Positions 16,893-26,210 are shown, numbered from the stretch's first letter. The stretch: 64,000 nucleotides of DNA from Sphingobacterium lactis (GCF_011046555.1 NZ_CP049246.1:3966189-4030188), one strand, 5' to 3'. Notes: generated from the sequence alone by a model not told the origin. A program made the numbers and translations.

Positions 16893-17882
16893 TTAGTGTT
16901 GGGAATCTACAGGCTGTGTGCCCATGATCTCATCGATCCTTACCTTCACCTCTGGTGTAAGCAATGGAAGCACATCCAGCGCTTTGAGGTTTTCCGCAAG
17001 TTGACTTTCCTTTGTTGCTCCCAAGATGGCTGTTGTTACATTTGGGTTGCTGATGCACCATGCAATGCTCAGGGTTGCCAGTGAAACACCGAGCTCTTCT
17101 GCATATTCCCCCAAGGCCTTAACACCTGCCAATCGCTCTTTCGCCATTGCCTTGTCGCGCAACCATTCGTAGCCTTCCAAGGATAGACGGGAGCCTTCAG
17201 GAATTCCATCGTTATATTTTCCGGTCAGCAGTCCCGAAGCCAGTGGACTCCAGATGGTGGTACCCATACCGATGTTCCGAAAGATCGGCGCATAATCGAC
17301 CTCCACCTTCCGCCTATTGAACAGGTTATATTCGGGTTGCTCCACAGCGGGGCCTTCCAATCCAGCTTCTTTGGCCACCATGTGCGCCTCCACAATTTCC
17401 GCAGCGGACCATTCGCTGGTTCCCCAGTACAGGATCTTCCCCTGTTGGATCAGTGTATTCATGGTCCTCACCACTTCTTCGATCGGCACGTTCTTGTCCG
17501 GACGGTGACAATAATACAGGTCGAGATAATCCACCTGCAATCGCGTTAGCGCCTCATGGCAGGCTTCCATCAAATGCTTCCGGCTCAAACCGTGCTGGTT
17601 GGGTTTGTTCGCCTCGCCGCGCCAACCGAAAAATGCCTTGCTGGAAAGGACATAGGAAGTGCGATCCCAGTTCATCTTCTTCAACACCCTACCCATCATC
17701 TCCTCAGACTTACCCGCAGAATACACCTCTGCATTATCAAAGAAATTCACCCCTGCTTCATAGGCCTGCGCCATTAACCTTTCGTTGATCTGGTCGTCGG
17801 TCTGTCTGGCGAACGTCACCCAGGACCCAAAGGACAGCGCGCTCAACTGCAGGCCGCTCTTCCCCATTCTTCTGTATTCCAT
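16893..17882 (-). CDS. Aldo/keto reductase (K+-channel beta-subunit/YghZ group)
   Basis: A 329-residue TIM-barrel oxidoreductase using NADPH. The catalytic set is visible: Asp-Tyr in FFDNAEVYSAGKSEE, Lys in VLSSKAFFGW, His in DLYYCHRPDKN. NADPH-binding residues lie in TIWSPLASGLLTGKYN and the C-terminal TTAILGATKESQL. The closest recognised subgroup is the voltage-gated potassium channel beta-subunit-like reductases. It probably reduces aldehydes or methylglyoxal; the physiological substrate is unknown. Transcribed alone, convergent with rplS. Confidence 0.9.
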   Translation of the reverse strand: MEYRRMGKSGLQLSALSFGSWVTFARQTDDQINERLMAQAYEAGVNFFDNAEVYSAGKSEEMMGRVLKKMNWDRTSYVLSSKAFFGWRGEANKPNQHGLSRKHLMEACHEALTRLQVDYLDLYYCHRPDKNVPIEEVVRTMNTLIQQGKILYWGTSEWSAAEIVEAHMVAKEAGLEGPAVEQPEYNLFNRRKVEVDYAPIFRNIGMGTTIWSPLASGLLTGKYNDGIPEGSRLSLEGYEWLRDKAMAKERLAGVKALGEYAEELGVSLATLSIAWCISNPNVTTAILGATKESQLAENLKALDVLPLLTPEVKVRIDEIMGTQPVDSQH

Positions 17883-18084
17883 ATTGCTTTTTTATTTAAA
17901 AATAAACGAAAAGATCGAGTTCCTATATCTGCTGAAGGTAAAAAATGCACAACTCCACAAAGAACCGCCCTCATAAAACCTGATCTATAAAGCGTAAATG
18001 CCCATCAACTTCCTGAAAGCATTTCCGTTACCCATACAAAAGCGTCCGAACTATTTTTTTTAAACCAATTCTCATAAAAATTCT

Positions 18085-18092
18085 TATCTTTG
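18085..18092 (+). promoter_or_regulatory. -7 box of pyrG promoter
   Basis: TATCTTTG (TAnnTTTG), 72 bases before the pyrG start; no clear -33 element. Confidence 0.5.
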
Positions 18093-18163
18093 TATCCCGT
18101 ACATAGAGCAGATGAAAGGCACTTTTTTTAGGGGTCTGAACCTGTGAAATCCATTTAATTGTT

Positions 18164-19774
18164 ATGACTAAATACATCTTTGTTACGGGCGGCGTAACTT
18201 CGTCGTTAGGGAAAGGAATTATTGCAGCCTCCCTTGCTAAGCTTCTCCAAGCACGTGGTTTAAAAGTAACCATTCAAAAATTTGACCCGTACATCAATAT
18301 CGATCCAGGAACGTTGAACCCTTATGAGCATGGCGAATGTTATGTTACAGAGGATGGTGCTGAAACGGATTTAGACTTAGGTCACTACGAGCGTTTCTTG
18401 AATGTTCCGACCTCGCAGGCGAACAATGTTACCACGGGCCGTATCTACAGTCATGTCATTGAGCAGGAACGTGCCGGTGCCTACCTGGGCAAAACCGTGC
18501 AGGTTGTTCCGCACATCACCGATGAAATCAAGCGCCGCATGTTGCTATTGGGGCAATCTGGCGAGTACGACATCGTCATCACCGAGCTGGGTGGTACGGT
18601 TGGCGACATCGAGTCCCTACCGTTTATCGAAGCCGTGCGTCAATTACGCTGGGAGTTGGGCAATAACGACTCTTTGGTCATCCACTTGACCCTGGTTCCC
18701 TACCTTGCTGCTGCTGGTGAACTGAAAACAAAACCTACACAACACTCCGTAAAGACTTTATTGGAATATGGTGTTCAACCCGATATCCTGGTCTGCCGTA
18801 CGGAACATAAGCTGAATAACGATATCCGCAAGAAATTGGCGCTGTTCTGTAATGTGAACATCAATGCAGTTGTGGAATCGATCGATGCGCCTACCATCTA
18901 TGATGTACCATTGAACATGTTGAAAGAGCAGTTGGATAAAACCGTATTGGCAAAACTGAAGCTGTCCACGAAGAACGATCCGGATCTGGAGAACTGGAAA
19001 TCGTTCCTTGGCAAGCTTAAAAATCCAACAGGCGAAGTGAACATTGGGCTTGTGGGAAAATATGTGGAGCTTCCTGACGCCTATAAATCCATCGCTGAAG
19101 CATTTATCCACGCTGGTGCAACCAACGAAACGCGTGTAAAGGTGAAATATATTGCTGCGGAAAGTGTAAACCAAGAAAATGTTGGCGAGAAGCTGAAAGG
19201 CTTGGACGGCGTTCTTGTAGCACCGGGCTTTGGCGAGCGCGGATTGGAAGGCAAACTGGAAACCATTCGCTTCGTTCGTGAAAACAAGGTCCCTTTCTTC
19301 GGTATCTGTCTGGGTATGCAATGCTCGGTGATCGAATTCGGAAGAAATGTATTGGGTCTTAAGGGCGCGAACAGCTTTGAAATGGACGAGAAGACACCGC
19401 ATCCGGTTATCAACCTGATGGAAGAGCAGAAGAACATCAAAAATATGGGCGGAACGATGCGTCTGGGTGCTTATGATTGTGAGATCAAGAAAGGTACCAA
19501 GGCATTCGGCATCTACGGAAAGTCCAAAATTTCCGAAAGACACCGTCACCGTTACGAGTTCAACAACGAGTACCTAAAAGATTACGAAAAGGCCGGTATG
19601 ATTGCCTCAGGCATCAATCCAACAACGGGATTGGTTGAAATCGTGGAACTGAAGGACCACCCTTTCTTTGTGGCGGGACAATTTCATCCAGAATTAAAGT
19701 CAACAGTAGTAAATCCTCACCCACTTTTTGTTAGCTTTGTAGCCGCCGCTTTGGCGAACAAGAAATCACAGTAG
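18164..19774 (+). CDS. pyrG: CTP synthase
   Basis: 536 residues. It converts UTP to CTP with ATP and glutamine. The N-terminal synthetase domain begins [17 protein letters not shown] with the P-loop. The C-terminal class-I glutamine amidotransferase domain has the nucleophile in [15 protein letters not shown] and the His/Glu of the triad in GQFHPELKS. Full length for the family. It is followed 37 bases later by yidC, probably in one transcript, ending at a strong hairpin at 21625. Confidence 0.97.
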   Translation: MTKYIFVTGGVTSSLGKGIIAASLAKLLQARGLKVTIQKFDPYINIDPGTLNPYEHGECYVTEDGAETDLDLGHYERFLNVPTSQANNVTTGRIYSHVIEQERAGAYLGKTVQVVPHITDEIKRRMLLLGQSGEYDIVITELGGTVGDIESLPFIEAVRQLRWELGNNDSLVIHLTLVPYLAAAGELKTKPTQHSVKTLLEYGVQPDILVCRTEHKLNNDIRKKLALFCNVNINAVVESIDAPTIYDVPLNMLKEQLDKTVLAKLKLSTKNDPDLENWKSFLGKLKNPTGEVNIGLVGKYVELPDAYKSIAEAFIHAGATNETRVKVKYIAAESVNQENVGEKLKGLDGVLVAPGFGERGLEGKLETIRFVRENKVPFFGICLGMQCSVIEFGRNVLGLKGANSFEMDEKTPHPVINLMEEQKNIKNMGGTMRLGAYDCEIKKGTKAFGIYGKSKISERHRHRYEFNNEYLKDYEKAGMIASGINPTTGLVEIVELKDHPFFVAGQFHPELKSTVVNPHPLFVSFVAAALANKKSQ

Positions 19775-19811
19775 AGGATTGCTCTACACAATGAATAGTA
19801 ATAAATAAAAA

Positions 19812-21623
19812 ATGGATAGAAATAACATTCTAGGTTTTATCTTAATCTTTGCCATCTTGGGGGGCTCCTTCTTCTTATTGAAGCCGTCCGAAGATGAGAT
19901 CAAAAAGGAGCAACTCCACCAGGACTCCATCAAGCGAGCGAATGAAGGATTGCCGCCGCTATCGGACTCCCTGAAGAAAGCAAATGTGCAGCCGGCAGTT
20001 AGCGATTCGGTATTATTGACCCAACCGTTCGGCGCAGCATCAAGAGGCACCGATCAAATCGTCTCCTTGGAGAATGAATTGATCAAGGTGAATGTGAGCA
20101 GCAAAGGTGGTCGCGTAAAATCTGTTGAGCTGAAAGGCGAAACCAACTTCGATGGATCCAATCTGATCCTTTTCGATGGCGACAACAACAAATTCGGATT
20201 GGAATTCAACGTTCCTGGAAAAGCCGTTAAGACCAACGACCTGTACTTCCAGGCGCAAGGCGGCAACATCTCTGTTGCTGGTCAGGATGCCAAATCATTG
20301 ACCATGCGCCTTTCCTACGCACCGGATAAGTACATTGATTATGTATATACCCTAAAAGGCAACGACTATAATGTGCAGTTCGATATCAAAACGGTCGGTA
20401 TCAGCTCACTTTTGGATGTAAACTCCAAGAAAGCCCTATTAAACTGGGAAACCACACTTACACAGAAAGAACGTAACGTTAAATCGGAGCGCGAGAAATC
20501 ATCGATCTTCTATAAAGAGGTTGACGGAGATGTTGACCATCTTTCGGAAACCAGTGATGATGACGAAGTGATCGAGAATAAGCTGGCATGGATCGCCTTC
20601 AAGCAACACTTCTTCTCGTCGATCCTGACGAGCAAAGAAGGCTTTACCAATGCGGAGCTTAAATCGACCTTCATGACCACCGATGGTGTCGTGAAGAACT
20701 ACCGTGCGACTTCCGAGATCGCACTGACATCAGACGCACAGCACGGATTCAGCTTCTTCTTCGGACCGAACAAATACAAGACCCTAAAGGCAGAAGGCAA
20801 CGACTTCTCCAAGATCATCAATATGGGATGGGGACCGATGGGATGGATCAACAAATTCATCACCGTACCGATCTTCGATTTCTTGGATGGTTTCAACATG
20901 AACTATGGTATCGTGATCCTGATCCTTACCTTGTTCCTGAAACTCCTGATGTTCCCACTGACGTACAAGTCCTACCAATCCATGGGTAAAATGCGCGTTT
21001 TGAAACCGCAATTGGATGAGATCAAGGCGAAAGTTGGCGATGACAATCCGATGCTATTGCAACAGGAACAAATGAAACTGTACAAACAGGCTGGCGTAAA
21101 CCCATTGGGTGGCTGTCTTCCGTTATTGTTGCAGATGCCATTTACCCTTGCTTTCTTCTTCTTCTTCCCGAACTTATTCGAGTTGCGCGGAGAGAGCTTC
21201 CTATGGGTGAAAGACCTTTCTACATATGATGCGCCGATTACCTTCGCACCGATCTTCGGTGTGGATCACATCTCCTTCATGTGTATCTTGATGACCCTGA
21301 CTACCCTATTGACCACATGGTACAACAACTCCACTTCCGGAGCGGTGAACAACCAGATGAAATATATCGGGTACATCATGCCATTGATCTTCTTCTTTGT
21401 ACTGAACAGCTTCCCTGCAGGTCTGAACTACTATTACTTCCTATCTGCGGTACTTACCTTCTTAACGCAGGTGCTTATCCGTCAGTTTGTGAACGACGAT
21501 AAGATCCTAGCGAGCATTGAAGCGAACAAAAAGAAGCCGCAAGGCGAAAAGAAACAATCATCCTTCCAAAAGAAAATGGAAGAAATGATGAGACAGCAAC
21601 AAGCGAATAAAGACAAGAAGTAA
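19812..21623 (+). CDS. yidC: Membrane protein insertase YidC
   Basis: 603 residues. It inserts membrane proteins with or without SecYEG. An N-terminal membrane anchor (NILGFILIFAILGGSFFLL) precedes a large periplasmic beta-domain (about 70-340). The conserved C-terminal five-helix core follows, with GGCLPLLLQMPFTLAFFFFF, LNSFPAGLNYYYFLSA and a basic tail (KKKPQGEKKQSSFQKK). Length and layout are those of Gram-negative, Bacteroidota-type YidC. Confidence 0.97.
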   Translation: MDRNNILGFILIFAILGGSFFLLKPSEDEIKKEQLHQDSIKRANEGLPPLSDSLKKANVQPAVSDSVLLTQPFGAASRGTDQIVSLENELIKVNVSSKGGRVKSVELKGETNFDGSNLILFDGDNNKFGLEFNVPGKAVKTNDLYFQAQGGNISVAGQDAKSLTMRLSYAPDKYIDYVYTLKGNDYNVQFDIKTVGISSLLDVNSKKALLNWETTLTQKERNVKSEREKSSIFYKEVDGDVDHLSETSDDDEVIENKLAWIAFKQHFFSSILTSKEGFTNAELKSTFMTTDGVVKNYRATSEIALTSDAQHGFSFFFGPNKYKTLKAEGNDFSKIINMGWGPMGWINKFITVPIFDFLDGFNMNYGIVILILTLFLKLLMFPLTYKSYQSMGKMRVLKPQLDEIKAKVGDDNPMLLQQEQMKLYKQAGVNPLGGCLPLLLQMPFTLAFFFFFPNLFELRGESFLWVKDLSTYDAPITFAPIFGVDHISFMCILMTLTTLLTTWYNNSTSGAVNNQMKYIGYIMPLIFFFVLNSFPAGLNYYYFLSAVLTFLTQVLIRQFVNDDKILASIEANKKKPQGEKKQSSFQKKMEEMMRQQQANKDKK

Positions 21624-21624
21624 T

Positions 21625-21678
21625 CTATAAAATAAGAGCGCCCGGTTTTAAAAAAAACCGGGCGCTCTTATTTTATAG
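21625..21678. terminator. Strong bidirectional terminator after yidC
   Basis: Perfect 25-bp stem beginning CTATAAAATAAGAGCGCCCG with a 4-base A loop; A/T-rich at both outer ends. Confidence 0.9.
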
Positions 21679-21710
21679 AAGTGAGATTTGAGATGTGAGA
21701 TATGAGATAG
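21679..21710. repeat. ATCTCA-type array (family D)
   Basis: Degenerate 7-8 base units GTGAGAT TTGAGAT GTGAGAT ATGAGAT. Further arrays of the same kind lie at 21772-21826, 22498-22532, 24399-24432, 24675-24700, 24747-24778 and 51703-51733. Confidence 0.75.
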
Positions 21711-21771
21711 AAAGGGAATTATGAAGCGGCTTTATTACGCTAAAGAAAATCTTTACTAAATGACAGCCTTA

Positions 21772-21826
21772 CTATCTCAAATCTCAATACTCATATCTTA
21801 TATCTAAAAGAGGGATATGAGATAGG
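21772..21826. repeat. ATCTCA-type array (family D), mirrored
   Basis: CTATCTCAAATCTC ... ATATGAGATAG: an array on one strand followed by a reversed unit, so its ends can pair. Confidence 0.65.
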
Positions 21827-21832
21827 TTTTGA

Positions 21833-22053
21833 GGCACAAGAGATCCACCGCACTGGGCCTGCCGCACAACTCTTGCGCCAGCGTGGTTTACGGCTTTAAA
21901 AGGGGTGTTTTTTTGGGAGGGGATGGGCGCGCTTTGCGCGCCCATCCCCTCCCAAAAAAACACTCAAATCGCGCTAACCAGCACGCTGGCGCAAGTCTCT
22001 TGATGAGGGCTGCGCGGTGGAGGACTTGTGCCTAAAACATGCCGTAGGCACAA
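21833..22053. repeat. Large palindromic repeat, family A, full copy 1
   Basis: About 220 bases. It begins GGCACAAGAGATCCACCGCA, contains CTTGCGCCAGCGTGG and ends with GTAGGCACAA. The centre is a long perfect stem, GGGAGGGGATGGGCGCGC / GCGCGCCCATCCCCTCCC, around TTT. An inverted full copy with a different central stem lies at 50774-50992. Confidence 0.85.
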
Positions 22054-22121
22054 AGACATCTTTCAACCCATGCAACCTCGGAGAGGTGTAACTATTTTAG
22101 AAAATTAGTTAGCACACCATC

Positions 22122-22283
22122 CAACCCCAGAGGGGTGTCACTATTTTAGCATGAGCGATAAGATAAATTGCCCCCCGCATCGTTTTTTGGTTTGCTGAAG
22201 CAAACCAAAAAACGATGCGGGGGGCTTTGGCGATTTGTAGCGGCGTTCCTAAAATAGTTCAACCCCTCTGGGGTTGCATGGCG
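22122..22283. repeat. Large palindromic repeat, family B, copy 1
   Basis: Outer motifs CCAACCCCAGAGGGGTG and CACTATTTTAG are mirrored by CTAAAATAG and CCCCTCTGGGGTTG. The central 54 bases (22171-22224) form a perfect 26-bp stem, CCCCCCGCATCG ... CGATGCGGGGGG, closed by GA. A lone half unit precedes it (22070-22100). Confidence 0.85.
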
Positions 22284-22322
22284 GAAAAATGTCCTAAGGA
22301 TGTATGGTAGGGTTCCATCCAA

Positions 22323-22458
22323 AGGCACAAGAGATCCTCCGCACTTGGCCATCCGCACAACTCTTGCGCCAGCCTTGTGCGCTTGAAATAAGGGCGATAT
22401 TTTGTTGTTGAATACGTGTTATTGGACATGTGCCTTAAAAATGCCAAAGGCACAAGAA
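22323..22458. repeat. Family A repeat, degenerate copy
   Basis: GGCACAAGAGATCCTCCGCA and ACAACTCTTGCGCCAGC match the left arm of the full copy at 21833, and GCCAAAGGCACAAG matches its right end. The G/C-rich central stem is missing. Confidence 0.75.
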
Positions 22459-22497
22459 TCCAACCGCTCAAAAAAAAGGCGACCCACGGCCGCCTTA

Positions 22498-22532
22498 CTA
22501 TCTCAAATCTCATATCTCATATCTCACATCTA
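22498..22532. repeat. ATCTCA-type array (family D)
   Basis: CTATCTCAAATCTCATATC followed by TCATATCTCACATC, immediately after the 3' end of the acyl-CoA dehydrogenase gene. Confidence 0.75.
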
Positions 22533-22534
22533 CA

Positions 22535-23884
22535 TTAGACAAACGCGCTAAAGCCCGTTATGCTTCTGCCGACGATGAGGGAGTTGATCTCTTTGGTACC
22601 TTCATAGGAATAAATCGCTTCCGCATCCGCGAGAAAGCGCGCTACGTTATACTCCAGTAATATACCGTTCCCGCCCATGACTTCACGTGCCTTGGAAACG
22701 ATATCGCGCATCCGAAGGGTACAGAACACCTTTGCCAGGGAGGCATGTTCATCCCTGAGCTTGTCGTCATCCTGCAACTCCGAGAGTCGGAACACCAGGG
22801 TTTGCATGGCTGTCAGGTTGGACAGCATCTCTACCAGGTGGTTCTGGATAAGCTGGAAGGACGCGATTGGCTTACCAAACTGCTCGCGCTTTATGGTGTA
22901 GTCCAGTGCATTCTCGTAGGCACCACGGGCACAGCCGACAGCCATCCAGGCCACTCCTGCCCGGGTCATTTGCAGCACCTTTGCCGTATCCTTGAACGAG
23001 TTGGCATGTGGCAAGCGGTCGGAGTCAGGAACGACGCAGTCTGTCAGCGTGATCAAACCATTCTGCACGATCCGAAGCGCCATTTTTCCTTTGATCTTCT
23101 CCACGGCAAAGCCCGGATTTTCCTTGCGGACGATAAATCCTTTCACCTGTTGGTCATCCAGGTCGCGCGCCCAAATAATGGTGATATCGGAAAAGGTGGA
23201 GTTACCGATCCATTTCTTCTGTCCATTCAGCACCCAATTATCTCCATCGCGTTTACAGGTTGTGGTCAGTCCACCGGCTGTTGCCGAACCTACCAAGGGC
23301 TCGGTAAGGCCGAAGGCACCGATCTTCTCCAGCTGCTGCATCTTGGGCAACCATTCATTCTTCTGTTCTTCCGATCCGCACATGTAGATGGAACCCATCG
23401 CCAGCCCGCTCTGCACTCCCAGGAAAGTGGCAATGGAGGGATCGACCCGCCCGAACTCGCTGGCAATAATGCCATCCATCAGGGAAGTTCCCCCCGCACA
23501 GCCGTAACCTTCGTACACATACCCACAGACATTGAGCTCCCGCAGTTTGGGAATAATCTCAAAAGGGAATTCATCATGCAACCAATATTTATTGACCAGT
23601 GGTTTTATTTCAGTTTCCAGGAAGGTCCGTACCTTCATCTGCAGGGCACGGTCGGTTTCGGATAATTTGGCGGATACATCGTAAAAATCGGCATTGATCG
23701 GCGGTGGATCCTTTTTCTTCTTGCTGCCGGTCAACATTTTCATGGCCATATTCAGTTGATTCTCGTCCATTTTGGATACTGCACCCAAAACTTGCGCTAA
23801 ATCTACCTTTTTCGAAATCTTTTCCAACTGCTCAAAATCAACTGATTTTAAGAGCTTTAGGATATTCTTTGCTTTGTCAAACAT
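22535..23884 (-). CDS. Acyl-CoA dehydrogenase family protein with N-terminal extension
   Basis: 449 residues. It is an FAD flavoprotein that oxidises an acyl-CoA to the enoyl-CoA; the sequence resembles the glutaryl-CoA dehydrogenase branch. Landmarks are FGLTEPLVGSATAGGL (FAD site), KKWIGNSTFSDI, KREQFGKPIASFQLIQ, and the catalytic glutamate in YSYEGTKEINSLIVGR. An extension of roughly 65 residues with a lysine-rich linker (GSKKKKDPPP) precedes the usual start of the fold; its role is unknown. The gene is monocistronic, and its 3' end abuts a repeat-rich region. Confidence 0.9.
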   Translation of the reverse strand: MFDKAKNILKLLKSVDFEQLEKISKKVDLAQVLGAVSKMDENQLNMAMKMLTGSKKKKDPPPINADFYDVSAKLSETDRALQMKVRTFLETEIKPLVNKYWLHDEFPFEIIPKLRELNVCGYVYEGYGCAGGTSLMDGIIASEFGRVDPSIATFLGVQSGLAMGSIYMCGSEEQKNEWLPKMQQLEKIGAFGLTEPLVGSATAGGLTTTCKRDGDNWVLNGQKKWIGNSTFSDITIIWARDLDDQQVKGFIVRKENPGFAVEKIKGKMALRIVQNGLITLTDCVVPDSDRLPHANSFKDTAKVLQMTRAGVAWMAVGCARGAYENALDYTIKREQFGKPIASFQLIQNHLVEMLSNLTAMQTLVFRLSELQDDDKLRDEHASLAKVFCTLRMRDIVSKAREVMGGNGILLEYNVARFLADAEAIYSYEGTKEINSLIVGRSITGFSAFV

Positions 23885-23935
23885 ATCAATTCTTTAAAAA
23901 CTTAACAGAAATATAACAAAATTTGTTTTTTCTTG

Positions 23936-23965
23936 TTGCAAATCAACAAAACAGTAGTATATTTG
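23936..23965 (+). promoter_or_regulatory. Promoter of small lipoprotein gene
   Basis: TTG at 23936-23938 and TATATTTG at 23958-23965, 19 bases apart: a near-consensus Bacteroidota promoter with a 5' leader of about 150 bases. Confidence 0.65.
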
Positions 23966-24121
23966 CCCTGCCTTAAGAAAAATATAGCAAAACAATCGAC
24001 TGATATTCAGAAGATTTAACAAAAAAATTAAAAATATTTATTTTCTTGGGTTACCTTTTCAGGTATTGGGTATTAAGAATTAAATAAACAAATTTGTTTC
24101 AACTAAAATAGAAAATTAAAA

Positions 24122-24340
24122 ATGAAAAATTTATTCAAATTCGGATTCTTAGGTTTAGCATTAACTATCGCTGTTGCTTCTTGTAACAACGCTGAAACTA
24201 AAACTGAAGCTACTGCTGACTCTTTGTCAAATGCAGTTGATTCAACTACTGAAGTAGTAGCTGATTCAATCGAAAACGTAGCTGATTCAGTTCGTGCAAC
24301 TGGTGACTCTATCTCTGATTCATTGAAAAACGTTCAATAA
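24122..24340 (+). CDS. Small Asp/Ser-rich lipoprotein
   Basis: A 72-residue lipoprotein with signal segment LGLALTIAVASCNNAE (lipidated Cys21). The mature part is a low-complexity series of units such as ADSLSNAV, ADSIENVADSV and GDSISDSL. Their spacing allows an amphipathic helix, comparable in layout to small structural lipoproteins. No family name is known to me. A strong promoter, a long leader and a strong terminator suggest high expression. The codons are mostly A/T-ending, as in the ribosomal genes of this window. Confidence 0.8.
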   Translation: MKNLFKFGFLGLALTIAVASCNNAETKTEATADSLSNAVDSTTEVVADSIENVADSVRATGDSISDSLKNVQ

Positions 24341-24363
24341 TCCGAATAAAAACTAGAAATACA

Positions 24364-24394
24364 AAAGAAGCCCGTTTTTTAACGGGCTTCTTTT
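24364..24394 (+). terminator. Terminator of small lipoprotein gene
   Basis: Hairpin AAGAAGCCCGTT ... AACGGGCTTCTT followed by TTG. Confidence 0.85.
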
Positions 24395-24398
24395 GTTT

Positions 24399-24432
24399 AG
24401 ATGTGAGTATTGAGATGTGAGATTTGAGATAG
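24399..24432. repeat. ATCTCA-type array (family D)
   Basis: AGATGTGAGTATTGAG ATGTGAGATTTGAGATAG, directly after a terminator. Confidence 0.7.
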
Positions 24433-24647
24433 AAAGCGTCATACCCCTTCCCCGATGGTACATTACAGAAGTATTTGGAAATGGTAACGGACGTTCTCTA
24501 TTAAACTTTAGGATAGTTACTCAAACTTCATCTTGTACTGCCCTAGGCAAGAAGCTCTTCACTTCTCTCCAATATCTTCAAATAACACATCTCCACTTTA
24601 TTTCTTAAATACACAAATCCCAAAATAATTCCTCAGTTCTGTCCCAT

Positions 24648-24769
24648 CCTTTCCAGCGTCATTATCACCCCCACTGTCTCACATCTCACATCTCAAATCT
24701 AATCCTCATATTATTCCTTTCCAGCGTCCAATTTCACCCCCACTGTCTCACATCTCACATCTCAAATCT
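24648..24769. repeat. Direct duplication upstream of purB
   Basis: TCCTTTCCAGCGTC, a short variable part, then TCACCCCCACTGTCTCACAT and further ATCTCA units, occurs at 24648-24700 and again at 24715-24769. The second copy runs up to the purB promoter. Confidence 0.85.
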
Positions 24770-24782
24770 CAAATCTATTTCT

Positions 24783-24790
24783 TACTTTTG
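24783..24790 (+). promoter_or_regulatory. -7 box of purB promoter
   Basis: TACTTTTG (TAnnTTTG), 21 bases before the purB ATG. Confidence 0.55.
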
Positions 24791-24811
24791 CGCAATACAA
24801 AAGAAAATAGC

Positions 24812-26161
24812 ATGACATTATCTCCCCTAACTGCTATCACTCCAATTGATGGTAGGTATTACAATAACACCAAAGACTTATCGAATTACTTTTCTGAGTT
24901 CGCCTTGATAAAATACCGTGTTTTGGTTGAGGTTGAGTATTTTATCGCGTTATGTGGTTCCGGGATTCCTCAGTTGAGCCATTTCGACGGAAGTCTGAAC
25001 AACAAATTGCGGGATCTATACCGCAACTTCAGCTTGGAAGATGCGCAATGGATTAAGGATACCGAAAAGGTGACCAACCATGATGTTAAAGCGGTGGAAT
25101 ATTTTCTGAAGAACGAGTTTGAAAAATTAGGGCTGTCGGATTCCTTGGAGTTCATCCACTTTGGTTTGACATCCCAGGACATCAACAATACGGCTATTCC
25201 ACATTCCTGGAAAGATGCCCTCCAAGAGGTGTACAATCCAGCCATTACGGAATTGGTCGACGAACTGAAGAAATTGAGCACGGAGTGGGAAAATGTATCG
25301 ATGCTGGCCCGTACGCATGGACAGCCGGCCTCTCCTACGCGTTTAGGGAAAGAGATCAAGGTCTTCATCGAACGGATCGAGAAACAACTGGAATTATTGA
25401 AATCCATCCCTTTCTCCGCTAAGTTCGGTGGTGCTACCGGAAACTTCAACGCGCATTTTGTGGCCTATCCAAACCACGATTGGGTAGCATTCGGAAACAG
25501 TTTTGTCAATGAGACATTGGGACTTGACCGATCCCAAACCACCACGCAGATCGAACACTACGATAATTTTGCGGCGAGCTGTGATAACCTGAAACGCATC
25601 AACAACATCATTATCGACTTATGTCGTGATGTGTGGACCTATATTTCCATGGATTACTTCAAGCAGAAGATCACTGCTGGACAGATTGGATCCTCAGCGA
25701 TGCCACATAAGGTGAATCCGATCGACTTTGAAAACGCAGAAGGAAATCTTGGGCTTGCTAATGCTGTGCTGGAGCATTTAGCAGCGAAGTTACCGATCTC
25801 CAGACTACAACGTGACCTAACGGACTCGACAGTCCTTCGAAATATCGGCGTTCCTTTCGCCTACACACTGATTGCAATAAAATCTACCTTACGAGGTCTT
25901 CGCAAGTTGATCTTGAACGAGGCAGCATTCCAGGCGGATCTGGAGAACAACTGGGCAGTTGTTGCAGAAGCGATCCAAACGATCCTTCGTCGTGAGGGCT
26001 ATCCTAAACCATACGAAGCCTTGAAAGACCTCACACGTACCAATGCGCACGTGACACAGGCGACCATTGCTTCATTTGTGGACGGATTGGCCGTTTCCGA
26101 TGAGGTAAAAGCAGAGATCAAAGCCATTAGCCCGAGCAATTATACGGGTGTGAAGCTATAA
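24812..26161 (+). CDS. purB: Adenylosuccinate lyase
   Basis: 449 residues. It splits adenylosuccinate to AMP and SAICAR to AICAR in purine synthesis. The start at 24812 gives MTLSPLTAITPIDGRY, the usual N-terminus; a TTG start eight codons earlier would fall in the promoter. Visible motifs are HFGLTSQDINN, LARTHGQPASPTRLGKE, and the signature loop GSSAMPHKVNPIDFENAEGN with the catalytic serine. It belongs to the longer E. coli-like type of about 455 residues. Confidence 0.97.
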   Translation: MTLSPLTAITPIDGRYYNNTKDLSNYFSEFALIKYRVLVEVEYFIALCGSGIPQLSHFDGSLNNKLRDLYRNFSLEDAQWIKDTEKVTNHDVKAVEYFLKNEFEKLGLSDSLEFIHFGLTSQDINNTAIPHSWKDALQEVYNPAITELVDELKKLSTEWENVSMLARTHGQPASPTRLGKEIKVFIERIEKQLELLKSIPFSAKFGGATGNFNAHFVAYPNHDWVAFGNSFVNETLGLDRSQTTTQIEHYDNFAASCDNLKRINNIIIDLCRDVWTYISMDYFKQKITAGQIGSSAMPHKVNPIDFENAEGNLGLANAVLEHLAAKLPISRLQRDLTDSTVLRNIGVPFAYTLIAIKSTLRGLRKLILNEAAFQADLENNWAVVAEAIQTILRREGYPKPYEALKDLTRTNAHVTQATIASFVDGLAVSDEVKAEIKAISPSNYTGVKL

Positions 26162-26202
26162 GCTTTGACGAAGCAATGACGTACCGCAATAGGGAATTGC
26201 AG

Positions 26203-26210
26203 TATATTTG
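26203..26210 (+). promoter_or_regulatory. -7 box of NifU-like gene
   Basis: TATATTTG, 23 bases before the ATG. Confidence 0.5.

Noticed and set aside
18758..19549. 263-residue open frame opposite pyrG
   Set aside because: Lies fully inside pyrG on the other strand, has no family features, and arises from the codon bias of the real gene.
22745..23665. 306-residue open frame opposite the acyl-CoA dehydrogenase gene
   Set aside because: Antisense shadow of a clear enzyme gene; its composition (many His, Gln, Leu) is typical of such shadows.
21679..24778. ATCTCA-type arrays as a possible CRISPR
   Set aside because: Units are only 7-8 bases with no spacers of constant length, and no cas genes are near.
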